Origin: JBKHBT01 sp046542255
Lineage (GTDB): Bacteria > UBP14 > UBA6098 > JBKHBT01
Reading direction: 5' to 3'
Assembly (NCBI GenBank): GCA_046542255.1
Contig: JBKHBT010000008.1
Coordinates: forward strand, 1-64,000
Length of the DNA stretch: 64,000 bases
Numbering within the stretch: the first letter of the stretch is position 1; each line of letters begins with the position of its first letter. Positions 1-9,261 of this stretch are shown piece after piece. The translations under genes were made by a program, and so were the position numbers. The notes under the pieces are model-generated. The model made no database searches. It saw only the letters and a program-made list of their open reading frames with translations, and was not told the origin of the DNA.

Positions 1-465
1 GCACTACTAAAAAAAATAGACAGGTTAAAAATCACTGCAAATGATATTTCATATGATGCTTTAGTTCTCGCAAAGAAAAACGCACACATCAATAATGTAT
101 TCGATAAATTGCAGGTTTTTCAGGGGGATTTGTTTGCTGCCATCGACTCTTCAGTCCATTTCGATTTTATCGTCTCTAATCCTCCTTATATTGATCCGGC
201 ATATTCCAAAAGACTTCAACCAGAATTGAAGTTTGAGCCGAAAAATGCTTTATTCTCTGATAATAAAGGCCGTAAATTACCAGAAACAATAATCGAAATG
301 GCACCAGCATATCTTAAGAAGAGTGGAATTCTTTTTATGGAAATAGCAGATTATAATAGTTCATATCTAATGCAAAAGGCCAAAAGATTTTTTACCGATG
401 CTAAAATAATCCAGGACCATAACTCTCTAAATCGCTTTGTTATTGCAGCATATCCCCGATTATAG
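1..465 (+). CDS. prmC: Peptide chain release factor glutamine methyltransferase, C-terminal part
   Basis: The reading frame is open from the first base of the window, so the 5' end of the gene is missing. PrmC/HemK methylates the glutamine of the GGQ motif of release factors 1 and 2, using S-adenosylmethionine. What is visible is the end of the Rossmann fold: an acidic strand end followed by DISYDALVLAKKNA, which binds the SAM ribose, and then the family's NPPY motif in SNPPYIDP at about 170-190, which holds the substrate glutamine. The ending (LNRFVIAAYPRL) is of normal type for the family. The gene ends in TAG, and a 98-bp gap with a possible promoter separates it from the next gene. The N-terminal helical substrate domain lies outside the window. 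Confidence 0.9.
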   Translation, partial: ALLKKIDRLKITANDISYDALVLAKKNAHINNVFDKLQVFQGDLFAAIDSSVHFDFIVSNPPYIDPAYSKRLQPELKFEPKNALFSDNKGRKLPETIIEMAPAYLKKSGILFMEIADYNSSYLMQKAKRFFTDAKIIQDHNSLNRFVIAAYPRL

Positions 466-488
466 CCAATAAAATTTAAATAAATTTC

Positions 489-517
489 TTGTTACAAAAA
501 GCTTTATACTATATATT
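489..517 (+). promoter_or_regulatory. Candidate sigma-70 promoter for the 2891-aa protein
   Basis: TTGTTA (489-494) and TATATT (512-517) are separated by 17 bp, about 46 bp before the ATG at 564. The boxes match only moderately, but spacing and position fit. A similar TATACTATATATT string lies just before the response-regulator gene at 16334. Confidence 0.4.
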
Positions 518-563
518 GAAATTGAAGGTATAACTATTTGATATTCTTGAGAAGGAAGGATTT

Positions 564-3500
564 ATGAGACGCACTGAATTTGCTTATTTTGTAATTTTAA
601 TCTGTGTATTTTCCGTTTTTTCTGCTGCTCCGGTTGGCGAAACTGGTTATCGGCTTTCACCAGAAGACCATCCATCTCCAATCTCTGATCCAGAGCTTTA
701 TGAACGATGGAAGGCAGAATATGCAACATATTTAAGAGGCAGTAGCCACGAATCGGAATCCTCGATTAGGCGTGAGATGGACCATCGTATCGGCAATGGC
801 TATGTCGCTGCCGATTTGGACGAAACATCAGGCGAATTCGACCAGGGCGGAGATGCTTCTGGCGGCGGTAGCTATGTCAATATTACATATAGCTGGCCAG
901 GATCACCGGGAACTGAATGGGTCATGTACAAAGTCGATGGCCATGGGGCTGATAAAACTGCTGCCGGTATGCCAAATACCTCGTCACATAGCAGAATTAG
1001 CAGCACGCAGGCAGAATCGATATGGAATGATTATCATGGAGTTAGAATAAGGCAAGTACTTACAGTACAAACTCTTGGCGCAAGCCCCGGCGATAATGAA
1101 CAGGTAAAGTTCGAGACTTTTATCACACCTGTCGATGGCTCATGCCATGATGTTGGCTGCATTGTCTATTACGATACCAAACTAAACTATAATGACGGTG
1201 CTCCCATTTCTACATCTTTCGGCTATAGCGGAATAGCTACAATCTTTTTCGCGCCAACTATTCCTTCGATTTGGCGCGCCTATGAAAGTGGTACCCCACC
1301 TGCTGTATCTGGATTACAATCACTTGGCATTCTATCTGGTTTCGATGCTGTAATGCCGGATGTTTTCTGGTACGGAAGATGGCCGTCAAGTACTGGTAAT
1401 GGCTGGCCAGATTCGGATTGGATAGCTGACACAGGTGGCGGCTTTGGCGGCGACACTGCTACTATGGTCAAATGGTATCAAAGAACAGTCTGTCCGGGAG
1501 ATACAATAAGATATTGCACATATTATGGAATCGGAGAACTTACTGGCACAGGACTGACATTGAATCATTCTATGCCTGAATTTACAGCCAGTTGTGCTGG
1601 TTTATCGCCTGATCCCGCTGCAATTTCTGCCCTCATTACTAATGCTGGGTCTTCGACAGCCACTGGGGTAAGCGCTGAATTGGGACTTGGAGGTTCTGAT
1701 TTGGTACTCACTGGCGCAGGCGACCCAAGTCCGCTTGCAATCGGTACGATTGCCGGCTCCGGCGGTACAGAAACAACCAACTGGATAGTCGATATTCCGC
1801 CTTCTGCCTATGGAACAACACAATGTTATACAATAACGGTTAATTATGCCCCTTCACACACAATCACCGAGACATATTGTGTCGATATACCTACTCCAGT
1901 AACTCTCGATGTAGTTGCAACCGCTGATGACGATGAATTATGTGCACCAGAGTGCACTAATCTTCATGCGATAGTTTCCGGCTCTGCACCCGGGCCATAT
2001 ACTTATTCCTGGTCTCCCACGACTGGACTCAGCGACCCTTCCAGCCCTAATCCAGAAGCATGCCCAACTGGACCAGTAACTTATACCGTTACAGTTGAAA
2101 ATGACGATCCGGCCTGCACAGATATGGCAAGCGTAACTATCGAGGCTGGTGAAGGTGAGCCTTTTGAAATACCACCCGATACAATTTGCAGCGGTTCGAG
2201 CACTACTTTGACCCCGGATATTAGCCCATCTGGCGCTACATATGTATGGTCGAATGGTGCTACCACACCGACAATTACCGTAAGTCCAACATCTACAACA
2301 GATTACTGGTGCGAAATATGTATTGGAGCATGTTGCAGCGCAGATACTACCACTGTTACTGTTTCGCCTCCTATTACTGTCAATCCGGGGGTTAATGATA
2401 CGATTTGTGACGGAGAAAGCATAATTTTAGGCGATTCCCCAACTGCAACTGGCGGGCTTGGCAGCCTTTCATACATCTGGACACCTGCTGCTGGTATGTC
2501 AAATCCAACATTGCCAAATCCCGAAGTAACTCCGACTTCAACAACTACCTATACACTTACTGTTACGGATGAAGCAGGCTGCTCGGAATCCGAGATGGTT
2601 ACAATCACTCTTGATTACCCGCCTGAATCTGTAAGTCTTGTTTATCCTCCCGATGGCACATTAGAACTGCCACCTGCAACGATAAATCTCGAATGGGACC
2701 CGGTTTCGGACCCGGATGCTCTTTATGATGTCTATATAGATGGTGAGCTATATCGTTCCGGGCTGACTGAAACAGAAACAGATTATATGCTTTCCTGCGA
2801 TGAAGAGCATACATGGCATGTTATTGCTCGTAATTGGTGCGGCGAAGGCCCGGCTTCAGCGACATGGACTTTTAATACTGTTACTTCGGTAACCATGCCA
2901 TCCCTTATCTCGCCGCCAGATGGCGATTCTGAAATTCCACCGGGAACAATTACACTAGACTGGGAAGATGCAGAAGGAAGCGAACCAATTACATATGATT
3001 TATTTGTAGATGATACACTGGCTGCCGATGATATTACAGCTTCGGAATTCGATATCGAAGTCTCTTGCGATGACACTATCGAATGGTATGTAATTGCCGA
3101 AAATATGTGTGCCATAGAAGAAACAGAACATTGGACATTTACCACAACGATAACGCCGGATACGGTTATATTGCTATCCCCCGAAATTGCAGATACTGTC
3201 GGCATTGGCGGAACTTATCTAACCTGGAATAGGACAACTGGCACCGAGCCAGTAGTTTACGATGTAATCGTAAATGGCGATACTATTGCAAGCGATCTTA
3301 CCGATACTACTCTATTTTTTACAGCCGATTGCGATTCTTTCTACGATTGGCATGTTATTGCAAAGAATATCTGTGGGCCTATCGAATCTGAAATCTGGAC
3401 TTTCCAGGGACCGACATCGACAGAAGCTCCCGAGCTTCTATTCCCGCCAGATAGTGTTACAGCAGAGCTTCCTGGCACCGATCTGGTTTGGAATTCTGCT

Positions 3501-6500
3501 CCCGGATCGGAACCTGTTTATTATCAGCTTTTCATAAATGGCGAAGAAGTAGCAATTGATTCATTCGATACGACTTACTTCCTCGATGTCTCATGCGATA
3601 GCACTTATGAATGGTTTGTAATTGCAAATAATGTTTGCGGTTTTGAAGAATCCGAACATAGAACGATTTTTACCAATGACTCGCCTGAAAGCCTAACTCT
3701 TGCATACCCCGCAGATGAAGATACAATCGGTGTTCCAGTTGTCGATTTTAGCTGGAATAGCGCCGAGGGAAGCCTTCCAATATATTATGACCTCTATATT
3801 AATGGAGAAATAATTACTCCACCTAATTACACCGATACTTTCTATACAATTGAAACCTGGTGTGATGAAGAATATGAATGGTTTGTTGTCGCATACAATA
3901 TGTGCTCGGCCGACACATCAGAAACATGGGAAGCCTATGGCCCAAGATGTGGCGAACCAATTTCTACACTTATCGAGCCTTTCGAAGGCTCATGGTCGGC
4001 TTGTGATGACCAAAGAATATTGATTCTAATAGAAGACCTGGTCGAAATCGATACTATGTCGATTAGTATGACAGTTAATTCTGTGGAATACGACATACTT
4101 TCACCGGAATTAGATTTCATTGGCGACACGCTGATTTTTACTCCAAGCATCATGTGGACTGATGGCGAGCTTGTCGAGTATTGTATCGATTCGCTTGCAA
4201 ATATCTATCACATACCACTGGAACCATTCTGCAGCAGCTTCCGAGTCGATCTTTCGGCTCCGCTGGTATTCGATATTTCGCCTACCGATTCTGTCATTAC
4301 GGATCCGACAGAGCCTATCTCGATGACAATTGTCGATTCATTGTCTGGACTCGATGCTGCCTCGATAGTCCTTACCATCGATGGTACCGATTATACTATC
4401 GATGATTTTGAACATACATGGCTTTCTGATTCAACCCTCGAGATAGATTTTACTTCACATCCTGCATTTATGCATAATGATACAATAGATGTTTGCATCC
4501 ATGCTGATGATACGCCCGATTACTGCGATATTCATAGCCTCGATAGCTGTTTTAGCTTTATAATGGACACCGAAGGCCCTTATGCAGAAACTCCTATTAT
4601 GTCCGGTTCTGAGATTACTGATGGTTCCTATATTTCCTGCCCGACACATGGATTTTGCTTTACTTTCGATGATTCGCCACTTTCCTGGGGAATCGAGCCT
4701 TCCAGTGTAGAGCTTTCTGTGGATGGCGATATCTATGCCCTTTCATCTCCAGAGATTAGCTATACTGGCGATGAATTCTGTTTCGAACCGGAAACACTTT
4801 TTACAGATGGCGCGATGATAGAAGTCGAACTTGTTTCAGCTTCTGATATTCACGGGAATCCTTTAGTTGAGTCATTTGCATTTAATTATATCATCGATAT
4901 TTCTGCACCCGTCCTTAGCGGAGCTGATCCCGATGAAGGTGCCTTCGTTAGTGAACTGGAACCAATTATTGAATTTGATTTAACAGATCTTTATTCCGGT
5001 GTTTATTATGACGGTGTCGAGATTTGCCTGACTATTTCCAGCGGCTCTCCAATATGCTATACCGAAGCAGATGCCGGAATCACACGCTCCGGCGATCATT
5101 ATACGATTACGACAAGGGAGCTATCACTTGGCCTTACTGGCGGAAATTCCGTAGATGTTTGTGTGGATGCAGCCGATGCGCCCGATATCTGCGCAGCTAA
5201 TGAACTCGATACTTGCTGGACATTCCTCATACCCGAAGGTGGCCCAATCGCAACCTATACTGACCCTTCAGCAGGTAGCTATTCGTCATGCGCCGACCAG
5301 GGAATATACATGCAAATAAGAGATGCTGCTGGCGACCCAATAGATGAGCCAACAATACAGTTTTCTGTCAATGGCACTGTCTATACAACGGCTGACCCTG
5401 AACTTACCTTTACTGCGCCAGATTCACTTTCCTGGATACCATCGAGTGATTTTGCTGATGGCGATATCGTCAATGCAGCCTTGATTGCTTGTTCGGATAT
5501 TTTGGGCAATGAACTTTCTGATGCTCCTGTCGAAAGGACATTTATAATAGACCTGACTCCGCCCATAATCGGCTCTATCTCGCCAACTCCAGGGGCCGAA
5601 GTCAGCGACCTTTGCCCAACTTTGAGTTTCACACTGGAAGATTTACTATCTGGCCTGGACGAATCTTCGGCTGCAATCACAATAAACGGTACTTCGATTT
5701 CTCTTAGTCATCCGGATGTAAGCTGGTCTGGTGGAAGCTTCAGCATAGACCTTTGTGACCTTGGTATGGAGCTTCGTGGCGGTGATGATATAAATGTGAA
5801 TGTTAATGCTTCCGATACTCCCGATTACTGCGCTGCTAATGTACTCGATACGACATTCGTATTTGGAATTCCGGATGGTGGCCCTGTCGCAACTATTAAC
5901 ACCCCCGAAGATAGCATTATCACTGCTTGCGATCCGCAGGAGATAAGAATAGGCATAGAAGACCGTGAAGGCGATGCAATTATGGACTCGACTGTCGAGC
6001 TTTGTGTAAATTCTATCTGTTTCGGCCTCGATGATGATGAGCTTTCCTGGGATTCTGGCGAGCTGGTTTTCGATGGTGGAGCTGGTTATTTCACTTCTGG
6101 TGAAGTGGTTACTGTCGAGCTTCGTTCTTGTTCGGATGTGCTATTTAATCCACTCGAGAATCCGCTTACATGGGTATTCACTCCCGATTATCAACCACCA
6201 GAAATCAGTTTCATCTATCCCGGCGATGGCGGTGCTGTATCTGACATTTCTCCTCTTATGTCATTTTTAATTACCGATGATACCAGCGGAGTCGATTTGA
6301 CTTCACTTCTTGTCAATATAGATGGCACAGATTATTTGCTGTCTGATATTGCTCTATATATGTCAGGCGATACGGTCTTTTTCGACCCTGATTCTCTTGC
6401 CATAGAATGGGCTGGCGGCGATGTCGTAGACATTGAAATCTATGCACAGGACTCACCAACTCCCGGATACTGTGAGCCAAATGACTCGACAGCAGTATTT

Positions 6501-9239
6501 TCATTCTCGATTTCGTCCGGTGGGCCGGTTGGTAATATCATCAGGCCATCTGATTCATCCTATGTCGCCTGCAATCCAGTTGAAATTGTTATGACACTTA
6601 CTGATCCAGAAGGTGATGAGATCGATGAGTCGAGTATTGTTTTCTCGGTCGATGATGTCGATTATGGAATAACCGACCCATTTTTGAGCTATGACCCAAT
6701 AACCGACACACTGCGATTTTTAGCAGATGAAGATTTCTTCGCAGATGGCGACACAATTGAAGTCGTGCTCCGTGAAGCAGAAGATATCTTGCGAAATGAA
6801 CTCGATGAAGTTCGCTCATGGATATTTATTGTCGACTATACACCACCAGTCTATTGGTCTGAGATTCCATCCGATGGAACAGATACAACCGAAACTTCCC
6901 CGGATATCTCAATCCATCTTGCAGACAGCCTTGCCGGCCTCGATCCTTCACTAATAGAATTCACAATAGACGGCATAACATATCATATCGGCGATGCTGG
7001 GATCCATTTTGATGGCGAGATTCTTCGCTTCAGCCCAAGCGATTTGGGAATTGAATGGACTGGCGGCGATCTTATCGATATTCGAATAGATGGTGCTGAT
7101 AATCCCGATTATTGCGGGCCTAATACATCTTCATTTAGCTGGGATTTCTTTATCCCGACTGGTGGGCCGATTTCTAATATCATAGAGCCCCTCGATAGCA
7201 CCATTTCGGCATGTGAAGACCAAAATATCATAATGACTATTACTGATGAAGACGGAGTCGATGCTTCGACAATAATATTTAATGTCGAAGGAATAGACTA
7301 TACAGTAGATGATCCAGAACTTTCTTATTCTGGCGATGAACTTGTTTTCGACCCTCCAGATGGTTTCTATGGCCATGGCGATATTATAGATGTTCAGCTT
7401 GTCGAGGTATATGATAATCTAGGCAATTTCGGCGACCTTTTGCCGATGAGCTGGTCATTTATCATGGACTTCGAAGGCCCGGTTTATTCTGGACACAATC
7501 CAATAGATGGTTCTCATCATTCGGGAAGCAGCAATTGGCAATTACCCATTTCTGTTGAATTGATGGATAATATTCTTGGAATCGATGAGGCATCCATAGA
7601 GATTATTCTTGGTAATGTCTATCGCGCCGGCAGTATCACTCTGAATACCAGTTTAATAGGAGTCGATTATACGGCACTCAGCGATACCACAGCTATTGTA
7701 GAAATCGACCCATCACTTATCGATGAAACTGTCTTTGGCATAAGCTATCCATCCACAGAAGATTCTCTCTCTGGCATATATTTCCCTGAATTCGAAGATA
7801 TCTCGATAGAAGTCATTGCTGCTGATAATGAACCCGACTACTGCGGAAGCCACACCACAAACACAGAATGGTCGATTCATATCGATGATGATGACACAAT
7901 CGCACCTGAAGTCGTGTTGGAAGATCCTGAATACGTTTCAACTCGCACTGACTTCAATATCTCCATTCTTGCCACAGACTCAAGTGGCCTTTTCTACGAG
8001 CCTGGTTATGAGCCATATCTTATCTATGATGACGATGGAGAAGTCGATACCGACTATGACGGCACGGTAACACTCGAATTTGATGCCGGCACAGATGGCG
8101 GATATTGGATAAACCCGGATGGTTCTATTACCCGAAGGTTCACAACCACATCTGAAATTCCGGGATATGCCAATGTTTCTGATTTTGTATTCCGAGCCTT
8201 TGTCAATGATGGCGATTTCGATTTCAGCAATCATGATGACCTTACACAAGGCCCTGGAATGGATACAATCCCAATATTGGCTGGCCCGGAGGCAGCGATT
8301 ATTACGCCGCAAAATGGCCAGATTACTGCCTGTTCCAATCAGCAAATTATAATTAGAATCTGGGATATCGATGGCGTTGATGCTTCTTCGATTGTCCTAA
8401 ATGTCGATGCCATTGAATATCCAATAGGCCATGAATGGCTCTCATATGACCATGAAACAGAAGAGCTTACATTCGCGCCAGATGACATCTTTACGAATAA
8501 TCAAACGGTAAATGTATCGATTACTATGGTATTAGACAGCCTTGGCAATCCAATGTGGGATGTCTATGAATACGAATTCCTGGTTGATTTGGAAGCACCC
8601 GAATTCAGCGAACACACACCAACTGATTCTCTGATGATTCAGAATCAGGAACATACAATCTCGGTGAATATCGAGGATAATCTCGCAGGAATTAGTCCAG
8701 AAAATTTCATATTTACTGTAAACGATATCGATTATTATTATCCAGATGCTGCTCTCTCATGGGATGCAGATGCGGATAATATGGAAGGTATCTTGAGCTT
8801 CAATCCTGTCGATGCAGGCAGAAGATTCTATGCTGGCGATACAATAAGAGTTATGGTTTCAGCCGCCGATGATCCGGATATACTCTCCTGCGGCCGCAAT
8901 GAAAACCTGACCGAATGGCTCTTTGTCTTAGAACCCAAAATTGTTTGCAGCGTCCAACCGAATCCATTTACTCCGAATGATGACGGATACAATGACATTG
9001 CCCTATTTGCCTTCCCTGAAATGTTCTCCGAAGGCTCTGAGCTAGAAATTTACGATAAACGTAAAAAATTAGTATATAAAGGCGATATGAATAGTATAAC
9101 AAGATATGATACAGAAGTAATCCGACAGTGGAATGGTACGGACAATAACAATAAAAACTTGCGCCCTGGTGTATATTTTTATATCATTAAAAGAGATGGT
9201 GAGTTAATTTGTGAAGGAACAATTACACTAATAAGATAA
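564..9239 (+). CDS. Giant secreted repeat protein with type IX-like (type B) sorting domain
   Basis: 2891 aa. A signal peptide (about residues 1-21, hydrophobic core then SAAP) is followed by a roughly 310-residue N-terminal domain that I do not recognise, shared with the next gene. Then come two or three PKD/SprB-like units (SYSWSPTTGLS type), five Fn3-like units of about 85 residues (about 690-1125; YPPDG start, EWYVIA and WTF pattern), and seven two-part Ig-like units of about 213 residues (about 1130-2790). Each two-part unit begins near GGP...P.DS...AC and has a second half containing SGLD and DTPDYC. The last ~100 residues carry QPNPFTPNDDGYNDIA and end in ITLIR, as in gliding-motility/CHU_C type B sorting domains. 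The start has a good AGAAGGAAGG ribosome site. Likely a surface-attached or released protein; no enzyme motif was seen. The domain calls are by eye. Confidence 0.85.
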   Translation: MRRTEFAYFVILICVFSVFSAAPVGETGYRLSPEDHPSPISDPELYERWKAEYATYLRGSSHESESSIRREMDHRIGNGYVAADLDETSGEFDQGGDASGGGSYVNITYSWPGSPGTEWVMYKVDGHGADKTAAGMPNTSSHSRISSTQAESIWNDYHGVRIRQVLTVQTLGASPGDNEQVKFETFITPVDGSCHDVGCIVYYDTKLNYNDGAPISTSFGYSGIATIFFAPTIPSIWRAYESGTPPAVSGLQSLGILSGFDAVMPDVFWYGRWPSSTGNGWPDSDWIADTGGGFGGDTATMVKWYQRTVCPGDTIRYCTYYGIGELTGTGLTLNHSMPEFTASCAGLSPDPAAISALITNAGSSTATGVSAELGLGGSDLVLTGAGDPSPLAIGTIAGSGGTETTNWIVDIPPSAYGTTQCYTITVNYAPSHTITETYCVDIPTPVTLDVVATADDDELCAPECTNLHAIVSGSAPGPYTYSWSPTTGLSDPSSPNPEACPTGPVTYTVTVENDDPACTDMASVTIEAGEGEPFEIPPDTICSGSSTTLTPDISPSGATYVWSNGATTPTITVSPTSTTDYWCEICIGACCSADTTTVTVSPPITVNPGVNDTICDGESIILGDSPTATGGLGSLSYIWTPAAGMSNPTLPNPEVTPTSTTTYTLTVTDEAGCSESEMVTITLDYPPESVSLVYPPDGTLELPPATINLEWDPVSDPDALYDVYIDGELYRSGLTETETDYMLSCDEEHTWHVIARNWCGEGPASATWTFNTVTSVTMPSLISPPDGDSEIPPGTITLDWEDAEGSEPITYDLFVDDTLAADDITASEFDIEVSCDDTIEWYVIAENMCAIEETEHWTFTTTITPDTVILLSPEIADTVGIGGTYLTWNRTTGTEPVVYDVIVNGDTIASDLTDTTLFFTADCDSFYDWHVIAKNICGPIESEIWTFQGPTSTEAPELLFPPDSVTAELPGTDLVWNSAPGSEPVYYQLFINGEEVAIDSFDTTYFLDVSCDSTYEWFVIANNVCGFEESEHRTIFTNDSPESLTLAYPADEDTIGVPVVDFSWNSAEGSLPIYYDLYINGEIITPPNYTDTFYTIETWCDEEYEWFVVAYNMCSADTSETWEAYGPRCGEPISTLIEPFEGSWSACDDQRILILIEDLVEIDTMSISMTVNSVEYDILSPELDFIGDTLIFTPSIMWTDGELVEYCIDSLANIYHIPLEPFCSSFRVDLSAPLVFDISPTDSVITDPTEPISMTIVDSLSGLDAASIVLTIDGTDYTIDDFEHTWLSDSTLEIDFTSHPAFMHNDTIDVCIHADDTPDYCDIHSLDSCFSFIMDTEGPYAETPIMSGSEITDGSYISCPTHGFCFTFDDSPLSWGIEPSSVELSVDGDIYALSSPEISYTGDEFCFEPETLFTDGAMIEVELVSASDIHGNPLVESFAFNYIIDISAPVLSGADPDEGAFVSELEPIIEFDLTDLYSGVYYDGVEICLTISSGSPICYTEADAGITRSGDHYTITTRELSLGLTGGNSVDVCVDAADAPDICAANELDTCWTFLIPEGGPIATYTDPSAGSYSSCADQGIYMQIRDAAGDPIDEPTIQFSVNGTVYTTADPELTFTAPDSLSWIPSSDFADGDIVNAALIACSDILGNELSDAPVERTFIIDLTPPIIGSISPTPGAEVSDLCPTLSFTLEDLLSGLDESSAAITINGTSISLSHPDVSWSGGSFSIDLCDLGMELRGGDDINVNVNASDTPDYCAANVLDTTFVFGIPDGGPVATINTPEDSIITACDPQEIRIGIEDREGDAIMDSTVELCVNSICFGLDDDELSWDSGELVFDGGAGYFTSGEVVTVELRSCSDVLFNPLENPLTWVFTPDYQPPEISFIYPGDGGAVSDISPLMSFLITDDTSGVDLTSLLVNIDGTDYLLSDIALYMSGDTVFFDPDSLAIEWAGGDVVDIEIYAQDSPTPGYCEPNDSTAVFSFSISSGGPVGNIIRPSDSSYVACNPVEIVMTLTDPEGDEIDESSIVFSVDDVDYGITDPFLSYDPITDTLRFLADEDFFADGDTIEVVLREAEDILRNELDEVRSWIFIVDYTPPVYWSEIPSDGTDTTETSPDISIHLADSLAGLDPSLIEFTIDGITYHIGDAGIHFDGEILRFSPSDLGIEWTGGDLIDIRIDGADNPDYCGPNTSSFSWDFFIPTGGPISNIIEPLDSTISACEDQNIIMTITDEDGVDASTIIFNVEGIDYTVDDPELSYSGDELVFDPPDGFYGHGDIIDVQLVEVYDNLGNFGDLLPMSWSFIMDFEGPVYSGHNPIDGSHHSGSSNWQLPISVELMDNILGIDEASIEIILGNVYRAGSITLNTSLIGVDYTALSDTTAIVEIDPSLIDETVFGISYPSTEDSLSGIYFPEFEDISIEVIAADNEPDYCGSHTTNTEWSIHIDDDDTIAPEVVLEDPEYVSTRTDFNISILATDSSGLFYEPGYEPYLIYDDDGEVDTDYDGTVTLEFDAGTDGGYWINPDGSITRRFTTTSEIPGYANVSDFVFRAFVNDGDFDFSNHDDLTQGPGMDTIPILAGPEAAIITPQNGQITACSNQQIIIRIWDIDGVDASSIVLNVDAIEYPIGHEWLSYDHETEELTFAPDDIFTNNQTVNVSITMVLDSLGNPMWDVYEYEFLVDLEAPEFSEHTPTDSLMIQNQEHTISVNIEDNLAGISPENFIFTVNDIDYYYPDAALSWDADADNMEGILSFNPVDAGRRFYAGDTIRVMVSAADDPDILSCGRNENLTEWLFVLEPKIVCSVQPNPFTPNDDGYNDIALFAFPEMFSEGSELEIYDKRKKLVYKGDMNSITRYDTEVIRQWNGTDNNNKNLRPGVYFYIIKRDGELICEGTITLIR

Positions 9240-9261
9240 TTAAGATAAAGGGAAGGGTCCC

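Noticed and set aside
2783..3205. 140-codon antisense frame on the minus strand
   Set aside because: It lies entirely inside the giant gene, has no ribosome site or recognisable domain, and follows from the repeated codon pattern of the sense strand.
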